Of a stretch of 64,000 nt of DNA, positions 36,061 to 46,752 are shown in pieces. Every line of letters starts with the position of its first letter. Positions within the stretch are counted from its first letter, which is position 1. The notes below the pieces were generated by a model. It had not been told where the DNA came from. It searched no databases and worked only from the letters and a program-made list of their open reading frames with translations. Both the position numbers and the translations under genes were made by a program. The stretch comes from Cladorhizidae sp. MBARI D1340-BT2 (Eukaryota; Porifera; Demospongiae; Poecilosclerida; Cladorhizidae): NCBI GenBank assembly GCA_028752905.1, contig JAQNBH010000010.1:11978993-12042992 (forward strand), given 5' to 3'.

Positions 36061-36460
36061 AGTTTTGGTAATGTTTTTTAAATTTTTTAAATTTTAATAA
36101 AGTTGGATCTGGGAGGAAATAGTGTCACTTTTTTGGACTTGTAGTGAATACTGTCTTCCTGGACACCATTCATAGTGAGAATATACTGTCCAGTCAAACA
36201 TTAGCCATGTTGTGGGGGTGGGTGGGGGGGAGAGGGATTCATGACAAAGGAGGGATGGCAAAGGAGAGAGACATTATTCCACAGGTTTTTGTAATGGAGT
36301 TTACTTTAACTACACAGTTTATTGTAACTGCAGAAATCTGGCACTGTTTTCATTGATCTGCTCCCTACAATATCGTATGGTACAGAGAACTTCACCTCAA
36401 GTTTATTAACCTTACCAGATGTCACACTTGTGAAGTTTATTATACTGCTCATACTCATCC
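36061..36460. other. Spacer between two hAT pseudogenes
   Basis: AT-rich, with a short G run near 36215-36230. Nothing coding recognised. Confidence 0.5.
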
Positions 36461-36600
36461 AAGATTACTCATCCAAGATTACTCATCCAAGATTACTCAT
36501 CCAAGATTACTCATCCAAGATTACTCATCCAAGATTACTCATCCAAGATTACTCATCCAAGATTACTCATCCAAGATTACTCATCCAAGATTACTCATTC
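36461..36600. repeat. 14-bp AAGATTACTCATCC repeat, about 10 copies
   Basis: Near-perfect tandem units directly upstream of the second hAT pseudogene. Frame is not preserved over copies (14 bp). Confidence 0.97.
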
Positions 36601-36611
36601 AAAATTTTGCC

Positions 36612-37890
36612 ATGTCCAAGAAACGTACATAGCTACCTGGATTCATATGTACAATATGGCCTTGACTTCGTTGTTATTGATGGTGTGGAGAAGCCTCAGT
36701 GTCTGCTGTGCTCAAAAGTTCTTGGAAATGGGTCCACTGAAACCTTCAATACTGAAACAGCATCTGGAAGCTACACATCCTGCCCATGCATCTAATAACC
36801 ATGCTAAATTTGAGGTAAACAGAGCTAGGTTTAGGGCTGCAAGAACACTGCCTACACTTGGCTTCATATCTAAGAAGAATTGGCCAATGCTTGCAGCATC
36901 CTATCATGTAGCGCAGCGAATAGTAAAGGCAATGAAACCTCATGACATTGCCGAGAAGCTGATTAAACCTTGTGCCTTAGACATGGTTGAACATGTATGT
37001 GGGAAAGAAGCAAAACAGAAGATTCAAGACATTCCCCTTTCTAATGACACAATTCATCGACGTATTATTGAAATGTCTCAAGGTATTGTCAACAAGTTAT
37101 TGAACAGATCAAATCTAGCACAGCAAAATTTCTTTACAACTTGATGAATCCTGTGATGTTGCAAATTTGTCACAACTTCTTGTTTTTGTCCGTTACATAT
37201 GTGGAAAAGAACTGAAGAATGAATTTCTCTTCTGTGAACATCTCCAAACCACAAAGGCTACTGATATAATGCAGAAAACACAAGACTTCTTTGAAAGGAA
37301 CAATCTCACATGGGACATTGTTAGTTCAATCTTTACTGATGGAGCCCCAGCCATGATGCGAGTGAGATCAGGCTTCACTGCACTTGTAAAGCAAAAGGCA
37401 CCCAATGTGACAATAACACATTGTGTTCTTCACAGACATGCATTGGCTGCAAAAACTCTTCCTGAAAATCTGAAAATGGTTTTGCAGAAAGTTGTCGAGA
37501 CTGTTAATTTCACTCGTGCCTGAGTACTGAATCACCCTTTGTAAAGCTTTTTGTGATGAGATGGTTTCTGAGCATTCAACTCCTTTGCTTCATACTGAGG
37601 TGAGGTGGCTTTTGTGGACTTATTTAATCGTGTGTTTGAGCTCCGTACCGAGATAGAGATTTTTCTTCGTGACAGGGATTCAAAGCTGTGTAAAAACTTT
37701 GCTGATCCAAAGTTCATCGCCTGTTTAGGGTACCTCTCAGATATATTTACTCATCTTAACCAAGTCAACAAACAATTCCAGGGAACATCATTAACCATTG
37801 TTGAAGCAAGTGAAAATATGACAGCATTGCAGATAAAGCTGGACTTATGGGCACGAAGAGTTCATCAATCATCATCATCATCATAATAAT
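36612..37890 (+). pseudogene. hAT-family transposase pseudogene 2 (ZBED5/SCAND3-like)
   Basis: Starts MSKKRT, then a BED-type zinc finger spread over two frames (KPQCLLCSKVLGNGS; HLEATHPAH). A long stretch follows with AMKPHDIAEKLIKPCA and IVNKLL. Beyond a break near 37142 come QLDESCDVANLSQLLVFVRY, FTDGAPAMMRVRSGFTAL and THCVLHRHALAAKTLP, typical of ZBED5/GTF2IRD2-type hAT proteins. It ends near QIKLDLWARRV with a run of Ser codons (ATC repeat), lacking the C-terminus. Breaks lie near 36630, 36745, 37142, 37521 and 37600. It is a different lineage from the neighbouring hAT copy. Confidence 0.88.
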
Positions 37891-38715
37891 AATAATGATA
37901 ATTATAATGTATATATAGTCCTTTATACTGTGTTTGGAGTTCGGAACACCATGGTGTGTATGGGAGGGGGAGGAGCTATTGATTCAACGCCAAATGAACG
38001 ATTTTGAAGCATTGAACTCTCTACCTAGGAATAGGGTAGGGTAGCCAAAATGGGGTGATATCGTCATGGAGCTCTGGTGAGAGAGCTGAGACACAAATCA
38101 TCGGATATTGGTCTAAGTGGAGTGCTGACTGGGGTGAGTCAGACTCGGAACACTTGTGCATCATGGGTCAATTACCCCAAGGTAGCTATCGCTCGGACTA
38201 CGGTGTATTCTTACTTATTATTTCTTCTTCTAGGAAGGAAGGTTGTAGGAGAGGGTCATTTTCCCGACACCGGTGTCACAGGATATTTCGTCGCTAGGAA
38301 ATACTGTCGCTGAGACAGAATTTCCAAGGATGTTTTGTTGCCCCAGAATTGATGAAACAAAATATCCTAGAATATTTTGTCGCTTTTAGGATATAGTGTG
38401 GCTTTAACCATAGCTATGCTTTAACCAGGAGTGCATTGCCTATTATTGCATAAATGATTGATAAGATAATATACTAGAAATTAAATGAGTGGGATGATAA
38501 TTATCATTTGCATTTCTGACAATTCCATGGTCTTTACATCGTTTTGGAATCCTAAGCCACCTAGCATGAAACCATTCCATGGATTTATTTCATTGGATGA
38601 TCTTCAGCCCATCATCAGTCAGTCAGCAAATGCAGTATACGTTGACAGTTTCAATGTCTGATGTACAGGCCTTTGGTGTCCTTTTCCTAGTATAAAATTC
38701 ATCCAGTGTTTGCGT
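37891..38715. other. No recognised gene
   Basis: Contains paired plus-strand frames of about 80 codons at 38055-38313 that resemble no family I know, and several TTTTGTCGC-type words near 38280-38390. It may be the 3' non-coding part of the minus-strand element to the right. Confidence 0.4.
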
Positions 38716-38719
38716 CTCT

Positions 38720-39087
38720 ATTGCCTTAACAAGATGCTGCCTCATCTCATAATTGAAGAAAGCAGGATTGTTACCCAAACAAAGAGCTCATGTAACAGCA
38801 ATCGCAAACAGCCCACGATCATTTACTCGTGCCTGGGAATGCATGTCAGCATACTCAACACTAATGGAACTATTGCTGGTGTGAATCACGTCAGCGAATA
38901 TTCTTATCAGATGAAGAGAGCCGCCGCATGTTGAGACTGTCATGTACTTTCACAACATTTGGTGCATAGGCAATTGTGCTGACAGTTATCCAGTGATTCT
39001 CATTTAAATTGAAGAAATGCACAAACTCACAGCCTGCTTGAATGTCAAAAATGTTAGTCCACTGCAACATTGTGTTCTGTAAACCCC
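38720..39087 (-). pseudogene. C48/Ulp1-like cysteine protease fragment of a mobile element
   Basis: On the minus strand the order is LQNTMLQ, ENHWITVSTIAYAPNVVKVH, DSLN, then after a frame shift VEYADMHSQARVNDRGLFAI and MRQHLVKA. This has the shape of Ulp1/C48-like domains in animal transposons and related orphan proteins: a catalytic His in HW(V/I)TVS, Asp in (F/H)DSL, and Cys in a DCG(L/V)FAIA motif. Here the Cys position is Arg (DRGLFAI), so the relic lacks its nucleophile. There is also an internal stop after SSSDKNIR and one in the Ala-rich stretch. Inferred to belong to the same element as the integrase pieces upstream. Confidence 0.6.
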
Positions 39088-39196
39088 TAACGTGAGGGCT
39101 TCATCAGCACTTGAGAATATCTGTCAGTCAGCCATCATATTCCATTATTTTCTTGCTTCCACACTGAGAATAGTTTTGCCAACTTTTGTCCAAGGG

Positions 39197-39379
39197 CTAT
39201 ATATATAGGAAAAGATTCAATGTTAGATTCTGCATTTTTGTCCTAAGTGTGAGATCCATGAAAGCACCTTTTCCAGGCTTGTTGGCACAAGACTTTCCAG
39301 GGTGACAATGTTCTACACATGTGCATCCATTTTTCTTGCATGCACACTGCTGGTTGCACATCGGGTTCTGCAGGTACAA
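39197..39379 (-). pseudogene. Cys-rich CHPG motif segment
   Basis: A 60-codon frame with CNQQCACKKNGCTCVEHCHP followed by GKSCAN. The spacing C-x3-C-x-C-x3-G-C-x-C-x3-CHPG-x2-C-x-N resembles Cys-rich tails found after the integrase in some gypsy/Ginger-like and KRBA2-like proteins. It sits between the integrase C-terminal region and the C48-like piece. Confidence 0.5.
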
Positions 39380-40109
39380 AACTGAGTAGAGTTGATAATT
39401 GGATGAGCCTCAGTATCTAAAATCTCTTCAGTGACTGCAAAGGGATTGGCATGTTTAGTATGATGCTAGGTGATTTATATATACCTTGTAGCTGTAGGCC
39501 ACCAGTTAACTATAGCAGATGAGAGGGAGGAATCTTGGGTAGGGAAGTATTTAAATCAGGAGAGGAGCAGTTATGGGAGGAGTCAAAATCTGCTTTTGCA
39601 ACCTTTGCTTTAGTACTGTAGCCTGGCTGCTTGCTGGCAGGAACAAACGATTCGGGAGACATTATCACAATGCTTTTGTTTCACGCCAGAACAAGCTGAT
39701 TCTACAGGGGCAGTCGAGATACCAGTACACGCATATGTAACTGTAGTCAGAGGGCTATCAGGTGTTTTTGTAGTAGTAACATCTGAAAGAAAGAGATCAC
39801 AATCAAACCATAAACTGCAATATTATAATAATTCAATAGCAATACCTGAGAGAGTTAAACTCCTACAATCGTGAGCAGGAACATTAGGAATTTGGGGATC
39901 CGGGAAATCACTATAATTAGAACTCATGCAGCTAAAATGGCTACAACTTGGACTAAAAGTATATAAGTGGGGATACCTTGTTCTGTATCTCTTGCTCATA
40001 GTACAATTTCAAATGAGTCATGAGACCAGACAAAACTTTAGTGGCATCATTAGTACCGCTGAGTCAAAATGTTCCGTTTTCAGCCACTTCATGAATGCAG
40101 TAAGGACCA

Positions 40110-40680
40110 GTTCATCTTTGAACTTTTTGGGGGGAGTTTTCTGCAGTTTTGCAGCAAAACAAATGCACCGACCTTGTACTTGTTCTTGTCTTTGCCATGC
40201 TTAGTATCATAGCACTTCTTTTATCTCTCCTGGGTGGTCTGTATGTTCTGGAGTGCTTCCTTTCGAAGTCAATCATCATCTGGATTTGTTCTTCTAAGTC
40301 AAGATTCTGGCCATCACTTTTTGCCAAATTTTTCTTCCTTCTCCTTCTCCCCCTCCTCATCTCCATCAAATGGTGTGCCAAGCTTCATCTCAAACTGGTA
40401 TAGGGTGAAGTTCTGCTGTGAATTTGTCATATTTCCTGCAGTATATAGAGGAATACTCTGTAGTATACCAAGTACACCAAGCTGATTTGTTGTTGAACTT
40501 ACCGATTGGCCCTCTGGCACTTGTCACAAGAATGACAAAACTTCTTGACATCGTCATGGATACCCGGCCAACAGTAGCGTTCAGTCACTTTGGAAAAAGT
40601 CTTGTCCCTTCCGAAGCACCACCCCCAAGCACATCAGAATGGCATCCTTCAAGCACTGCTTCTTTGGGACTCTGTCACAA
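40110..40680 (-). pseudogene. Integrase fragments (zinc-binding and C-terminal regions), gypsy/Ginger-like
   Basis: On the minus strand, 40503-40612 reads GRDKTFSKVTERYCWPGIHD and then FCHSCDKCQRANR, the HHCC-type integrase zinc-binding region. After an interruption, 40110-40450 reads FEMKLGTPFDGD, an acidic linker (GDEEGEKEKEEKF), ALQNIQTTQER and DKNKYKVGAFVLLQN, typical of the end of the core and the C-terminal domain. Most of the catalytic core is deleted, so no DDE triad remains. Stops occur in most pieces. Together with the Cys-rich and C48-like segments to the left it forms one decayed element of about 2 kb. Confidence 0.75.
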
Positions 40681-40814
40681 CCTGTATTGTAGGAACAGTC
40701 ACCTCAAATATCAATGTTACACAGGCATTCAAGACTTGGCATGTTTGATGTCTGTATCATTGTTGGAAAGAGAAAAGCTAGTCAGGGGAAAGTACACAAC
40801 AACAACATGACCAC

Positions 40815-40935
40815 TAATGAAAGTATATAAGACCACAAACGTGTGCAAATCCATGTGAAAGACCACAAACAGGTTCATGTGCAAGACCACAACCATGTGC
40901 AAGACCATAACCGTGTGCAGTGCAAATCCGTGTGA
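40815..40935. repeat. GACCACAAACCGTGTGCAA short repeat
   Basis: Five or so imperfect units of about 24 bp built from AGACCACAA(A/C)C(A/C)(T/G)GTGCAA. Confidence 0.75.
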
Positions 40936-41289
40936 AAACATGAACCAGTATTTTAAGAGACTGTTGAATAACTATAAAAAAGAAGAGTAGAGAGCTAAGC
41001 CAGGTTAAATCAGAGCCAGCGCAGAACAAGCTGGACTGACTAGTAGCTTGCTCTAATTAATGTTATTATATGATTCATGATCTGATGATTGACCACTATA
41101 CTTGGGAGTTAAGTACGAAGGCTCATATGAAAGCCTCAAGGTGGTAGTGTTGGGCTAACAAGGTTGCTTGTCAGACTCTAAATGGTGACAGACAAGGGCA
41201 AGTTAGTCGGCGCAGCAAGTGCTCGGTGACCTTTAGTGAGAAAAGTATCAACCAGATAGAGGAGCATTGCTGACACATAGTCTAGAATG
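40936..41289. other. No recognised gene
   Basis: Unassigned sequence between two retroelement relics. It may contain decayed pol sequence of the plus-strand fragment that follows. Confidence 0.4.
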
Positions 41290-41725
41290 TCTCGTGATCA
41301 GACAAGGGTCAAAGCTGTACATGATTGACCCACTCTAACTGATATCTGAAATACCGAGATTCTTAGGTGTGGCTTCATGCCACCAGTGGTACATTGCGCA
41401 GTTTCAGACAGTTAAACATGCTCAAAAGGTAGAGACAGCATTTGAAAGCTGTCAGGATGCATTTTGCTTACTCAAACAGAAGCTCACCCAATCTCCAATT
41501 CTCTAGTCTCGGTCCCATGCTCTCCTCTGTATTCCAAACTGATTCAGTGCTTACTGGGAATGGGAAGTCTTAGAACGAGAAGGCTATATGATAGCATATG
41601 CAAATCGCACTTTGACCAAATTTGAGCAGATTAAAAAAGAATGCCTAGCAATTGTTTATACATTGAGGCAGTTCCGTCATTACCTTTTGAGTAGATCGTT
41701 TCAAATAGTTACCAAAGGTATGCTT
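41290..41725 (+). pseudogene. Ty3/gypsy reverse transcriptase-RNase H fragment
   Basis: Plus-strand pieces read DQTRVKAVHD, RFLGVASCHQWYIAQF and ESCQDAFCLLKQKLTQSPIL (end of RT and connection region), then EGYMIAYANRTLTKFEQIKK and ECLAIVYTLRQFRHYLLSRS (start of RNase H). The frame changes between pieces. Orientation is opposite to the integrase relic on its left, so the two are probably separate insertions. Confidence 0.8.
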
Positions 41726-42888
41726 TGCAGATAGGCATTAGCAATGCAAGAATATAACAATAATGGACTTGGCTGAGGTCGGCAATTTGTAGAGAGGCTT
41801 GGGTTGGCACTTACCTTTTTGGTTGATCCCTATGATTTCTCGTCGGACTATCATGCTATAATTGTGGAATTCAGAGGAGTCTTATTCCCACACTGGCAAG
41901 AGTTCGGGAGACTCCACAGGGAGATCGGTGGCAAGGGGACAATTCACCCCACCCTCACCCTAACTTCTGTGGGCATGCTGTGGTCACTTTCCAGGGCTTC
42001 TCAAAGTTAGCTCCTCCAGATGGAGATCATTGGTATTGTAAATGTTGTTGCCTTAGTTGTTGCCTTATTAAGAAGCAGTGTGAACTCCACTTTTTAAATT
42101 GAAAACAGAAATCGTGTACTTCATGTCAAAGGTCAAAGGACTGGAATGAGGTGTTATAAAACACAGCAGTTTATTATTCAAATATACAAAACAAAGAACT
42201 TTCTGAACAAAGATTGAGGGAAGTGGAGCATCATTGTCTCCTCTGGTGCTCTGCGGGTACAGGTGGCATGGCAAAAAAAGCAGCAGTTTTGCTTCTTTCC
42301 TCGCAACAAAATGGAACCAACCTTTCAGCTCTCCAGTTTCCTCTTTTGCACTGCCAATGTCACATAACTGTCTCTTGACCCTCTCACTCCTCTGGTCCAG
42401 CATTCAGTATACAGACCTGTTATGGCTGTGCCAGCAAGCCATCTACTGCAATTCACCACTTTATATATCAGATCCAGAGGGTGGGTAATGTTGCTGGAAG
42501 TCCTTCTCAGCCTGTAAGCTATTTCATGTTATTATTATTTATTACGCAATGCAAAATGAGCTTATCTGAGATAATGACGGTTCTAATAGCTTATCATCAA
42601 TCTGGTATGTCATGTTTTAAATATTTTTATCTTGAGTTGTTAAGAATTGTTTAGCTACATATTTAGTTCATTACGATAGTCGTTGATAAAACTTGCTTTT
42701 CCAGCCTTGATCTGTTTCCTTAAAATACTAGAAGGTGAGGTTACAGAATATTTATTTATGACGCTACACCGATGGCCGTATGCCATACTTTGCGAGAAAA
42801 AGATTTTCAAGAGATTAGCAAAACATCTGCTGGTTGGTTTTTCGGCTTTAAGCTTCACTTTATTCTCAATAGTTTCGGAGAAATAGTA
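41726..42888. other. No recognised gene
   Basis: Several frames of 65-111 codons on both strands (longest: minus 42068-42403) resemble no family I can name. The sequence could include element 3' ends. Confidence 0.4.
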
Positions 42889-42899
42889 AGCATGACTAT

Positions 42900-43275
42900 C
42901 ACTAATTAATTTATTTATTTATTCACTCACTCACTCACTCACAATTATATAAACTTCATGGAATTGTAGTGCACATGTACAAACAAACTAATGAGGGGTG
43001 GAGTGATCCAAGCTCAGCTTGTCATAATGTTCCACTTCACTCAGTCACATACTCACTCACATATATATATATATATGTAGATATAATATATATTATATAT
43101 ATATATGTAGATATATGTGTATATATAATATATATACATGTATTATATATATGTAGATATATATAATTTATATATAATATATATATTATAGATATATGTA
43201 TATATATATATAATATTATATTATATATATGTATATAATATATATATTATATATATATGTATATATATATAAAAC
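42900..43275. repeat. TTTA / CACT / TA microsatellite tract
   Basis: A TTTATTTATTTATT run, then CACTCACTCACTCACTCAC near 42926, and from 43060 about 210 bp of mixed TA and GTAGATATAT repeats. Strongly AT-rich and likely unstable. Confidence 0.95.
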
Positions 43276-43840
43276 CTTCATTGAGTTTGTATGGCATGAT
43301 ATATAACCATAATGAGGGGCTGTGTCTGGGTAAAGTTCTCTAGTGACGTTAAAAAATCACTGCACACACACGACAAAAGTTACCACAGCTTAGTCACAAA
43401 AGGAAATGGAGGATATTATACAGACACAAACAATGTTTAGGGCTGGGGTGGGGGTAGGGAGGGAAATGATGGAGTCAGGTGTGCCAGGATCCTTTGGCGG
43501 AGGTGATCTCTTCAGGATTGGGCAAATTAGTCAAGCAACTGTCATATCCCAAACATTTCCTCCTCTGACTCTATTCCTTAGATGAAAACTCTCAATTGTC
43601 ACTTCAAAACACTATGTTGACCTCTGTTCAAGGATGGATGTGACCTCACTGTGACACTCCCCTATTTCTCCACATCAAACACACTGAACATCTGTGCCTG
43701 TCACTTGGATTTTGATTGGAAAATGGACTGGCCACTCAAATCTTTGAACTCACATTTAACACTTTTTCTAATTCTTGCCTCTCTCTCTCTCTACTGATTG
43801 GACATGCATGTTTATATGACCATCCCTGCAATTAATGAAA
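43276..43840. other. Non-coding sequence with a dispersed repeat
   Basis: 43560-43690 (for example TGTTGACCTCTGTTCAAGGA, TGGATGTG, CCTCAC) is clearly related to 52735-52850, so it belongs to a dispersed repeat family. The rest is not recognised. A CT run lies at 43778-43791. Confidence 0.6.
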
Positions 43841-43848
43841 CTTGAAAC

Positions 43849-44123
43849 TTAAACTTGCTGGAAATTTGTTTTTGTTTTGCAATATGCTGTATGCATACAT
43901 AAGATATGAACTGAGGGAAGTGAGGGAAGCTTCACAGACTTTGTGGAAGTCACAGCTTGCGTGCTTGGAAATGCTACGTGTGCAATCCTTCCTGTTGTAA
44001 AGCCCTTCACTAGAAAGGCTCGCTCAGTCTCACCAGTGATCAGAGCTCTACCATCCTGTGCAGTCTTGCAGCATGTCAGCATCCAGCACAATATCATAGT
44101 GTAGCCACCTAAGTTTTGGTAGC
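43849..44123 (-). other. Open minus-strand segment of unknown nature
   Basis: After a good-looking acceptor (GTTCATTTCAG, ending at 44124) a frame runs to a stop at 43849 (GYQNLGGYTMILCWMLTCC..., with ITGETERAFLVKGFTTGRIA). I do not recognise it. It could be part of the retrotransposon fragment on its right or chance. Confidence 0.2.
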
Positions 44124-44218
44124 CTGAAATGAACGGTTCAATATACAAAAGGGCAGAGAAGGGAAGACAATATGCTTAGGCTAAAATGGCTCAAAGTTAG
44201 GTTGCCAATAACTTAGCT

Positions 44219-44640
44219 CTAGTCATGCTGCAGATATGGGTCAGCCTCGTGTCCTTTGACCTCATAAAATTTAGTTGTAAAATGTAGTACAGCCATGGCC
44301 GCACCAGCCACACCAGCGGCTACAGCCCTGCCTTGAAGGAACCTGATGGCCAGCAAGCCTCTGAGAGATTTCATCCTGCAGCCCAGGTGTTGCTTCAAGG
44401 CAAGGAAGCCTCGTTCGTGGGGAACTCCTCTAGAGCCCACTTCCAAAGAGATGAGCTTCATGCTCACAGCTCTCAGATAGCTCGAGATATTTAGACTTTT
44501 CTTGCTGCAGAATTCTCCAAAAAGAGTATCAAAGCAGATGGTGAGTTCGATGATTGACTGCCAGACAAGGTCAGGTGATGAGATTTGGGCAGGAAAGGTG
44601 GTTTGGTATCCGATAATTCCCAGAGTGATCTACTGTCATT
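44219..44640 (-). pseudogene. Probable non-LTR retrotransposon RT C-terminal fragment
   Basis: An open minus-strand stretch of about 135 codons includes DLVWQSIIELTICFDTLFGE and KLISLEVGSRGVPHERGFLA, then LKQHLGC. The pattern (ELV..C...W, then 'EVGSRG.P...GF..LK..L') resembles the region after the reverse transcriptase in some animal LINE ORF2 proteins. No RT catalytic motif is included. Family assignment is tentative. Confidence 0.42.
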
Positions 44641-44738
44641 TTAACTGTGTCTGGTGGAGTGGTTTTGATAAAAGCTGTGATCTCATTGAGAACCCCATCA
44701 TGTCTCTCACTATATCTGCAGAGACGTACTAACCTGTT

Positions 44739-44958
44739 TAGGACATGTATGAGTGTTTAGGACATGTATGAGTGTTTAGGACATGTATGAGTGTTTAGGA
44801 CATGTATGAGTGTTTAAGCCGTGTATGAGTGTTTAGGACATGTATGAGTGTTTAGGACATGTATGAGTGTTTAGGACATGTACGAGTGTTTAGGACATGT
44901 ATGAGTGTTTAGGACATGTATGAGTGTTTAGGACATGTATGTGTGTTTAAGACGTGTA
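44739..44958. repeat. 19-bp GTTTAGGACATGTATGAGT repeat, about 11-12 copies
   Basis: Tandem units with few substitutions (one GCCGTG, one ACGAG). Located just upstream of the hAT insertion. Confidence 0.96.
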
Positions 44959-45016
44959 CGAGAGTTTTCTCTCGAAACCGCACAAAGGATGAAGGTATTT
45001 GTTTGTTTTCTTCCAG

Positions 45017-45130
45017 AGATGTAAGTGTGAGTTGTGAGGCAGAGTGTCATGTGACCATTCAGCGTAAGCTCGAAAGAGACAGAACAGCATCCACCCAGAT
45101 TGCATTTAACTTGTCAGCCAAGATTGTAAG
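45017..45130 (+). other. Possible host exon, unassigned
   Basis: A 114-bp open segment between a strong acceptor (TTGTTTTCTTCCAG) and a strong donor (ATT|GTAAGT), readable as RDVSVSCEAECHVTIQRKLE and then RDRTASTQIAFNLSAKI. Good splice signals and length divisible by three suggest an exon. I cannot name a family or find neighbours in the same frame. Confidence 0.3.
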
Positions 45131-45146
45131 TAACATGCCCTGGCTG

Positions 45147-46747
45147 CAAGGGCGTAGGAAGCGGTGCGACCGGTGAGGCCATGGCCTTACCACTTTCTGA
45201 GAGAGCGGCCAAGGGAATTGGTGGCAGAATCCAGAAGATCAATATTATTTGCGCATGCCAGTCTGGCGTGGTGAACCCTTTACCTTCCAATGATTGGGAA
45301 GGTAAAGGGTTGACTACTAGCCTGAGCCTAAAGCATGCTCGCTAATAGTTTGTGCAGCTAGCCTGCTGAAAGTCACTTAGTGTTAGCTTTGTTTTCGAAG
45401 TCATCATCGAGACGACATGTCACTCTCCAAGGACTTACCCATTCCCTCTATTGGTGAGAAGCCACATCAACCATCTTTCAGTTTTCCAAAGCGTGAGTTT
45501 GGAAAAAAGAATCTTGTTAAAAGATCTTTCCAGCCACAATGGTTTACACGCTGGACATGGCTTCATTATGATGAGGGCCATGATTCAGTCTTCTGTTATA
45601 TTTGTCTGAAGGCTTACAAAGAAAAACGGCTTTTTTCTGTCGCAACTATTGAGACTGCATATATATATCAACTGGATATACGAACTGGAAGGATGCTTCT
45701 CTAAGATTTTCTGCTTATGAAGCTAGCAATTGTCATAAGGATGCTATTTTGAGAGTCATTACTCTCCCCCAATCATGTCCGAAAATTGGTGAGAGTCTTT
45801 CCTCCCTTCATGCTCGGGAAATGAAGGAAAATCGGCAGTGCTTTCTCAAATTTCTATCTAATGTTGTGTTCTTGGCTAGACAATCTTTGCCACTGCGTGG
45901 TCGTGGCGATGAATCTGACTCCGACTTTATTCAATTGTTTAGTGTTCGTGGATATGATGACAAAAGAGGCTAAAGCGCAGAGCAAATAAATACACCTGCT
46001 GAAATCCAAAACGAGATGCTAAAAGTCATCATGACATGGCTCTGAAGGTTCTTCGTAAAATAGCAGCCTCCCTGCATGCAGCTCCATTCTACACTATCAT
46101 GGCAGATGAGACTGCAGATGTGAGCAACCAAGAGCAAGACTTCAATGGTCAGTTATTGAAAACCCAACTTGAAATTGTATCAACAATTTTCTGCTCAGAT
46201 GAGGTTGTACTATTAAATGACATCATTGACCATTTAAAGACCGCTTCACCTGAATTGCTATCTAAAGTTTGTAAATTGCTAATGTTACTTTTAGTTATGC
46301 CTGCGTCAAACGCTGTTAGTGAGAGATCCTTCAGTGCTTAAGGAGAATAAAATCGTATTTGAGGTCCACCATGACTGAAGTCCGATTAAATCATCTCATG
46401 ATTTTGCACATTCATAAAGATGCGACTGATAGGTTGGACTTAATTTCAGTTGCTATTATACACAGTTGGTAAGAGAGAAAATAATTTCAATGCTGATGTG
46501 CAGGTTGATGGCTCTTTTAAATTGCTAGGGGTGAGGAGTTCTTACACAGTGATATGACACCAGCAATTTATAATAAGAAATGGTAATACTTTTTTGTTAT
46601 GATTATTATATATAATTACAATTAAGTACATACAATATATATATACCTCCCTTTACTCACTTCCAAACTGGAACTATATACAACCATCAGCGTTTGGACG
46701 TTGCTTCGAATGGCCTTAGCACTTTAAAATTGCTTCCTACGCCCCTG
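45147..46747 (+). mobile_element. hAT element 3 with both termini and an internally deleted transposase pseudogene
   Basis: Termini CAAGGGCGTAGGAAGC and, inverted, CAGGGGCGTAGGAAGC differ at one base. GGCTG directly flanks both ends (45142-45146 and 46748-46752). The plus-strand transposase starts at 45417 with a TTF-type zinc-finger region (FPKREFGKKNLVKRSF, WLHYDEGHDSVFCYICLKA). It continues through REMKENRQCFLKFLSNVVFL, LPLRGRGDESDSDFIQL and FYTIMADETADVSNQEQ, then jumps directly to the C-terminal dimerisation region (LLMLLLVMPASNAVSERSFS). Several hundred catalytic-domain residues are missing between. Frame breaks near 45660, 45970, 46030 and 46340. ZMYM1-like hAT lineage; non-autonomous. 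Confidence 0.88.
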
Positions 46748-46752
46748 GGCTG

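Noticed and set aside
42068..42403. 111-codon minus-strand frame as a gene
   Set aside because: No family resemblance, no splice partners, and similar-length frames occur by chance here.
44490..44730. Integrin-like plus-strand exon (FDKSCDLIENP)
   Set aside because: Only a few residues fit, and the minus strand of the overlapping region gives a better retrotransposon match.
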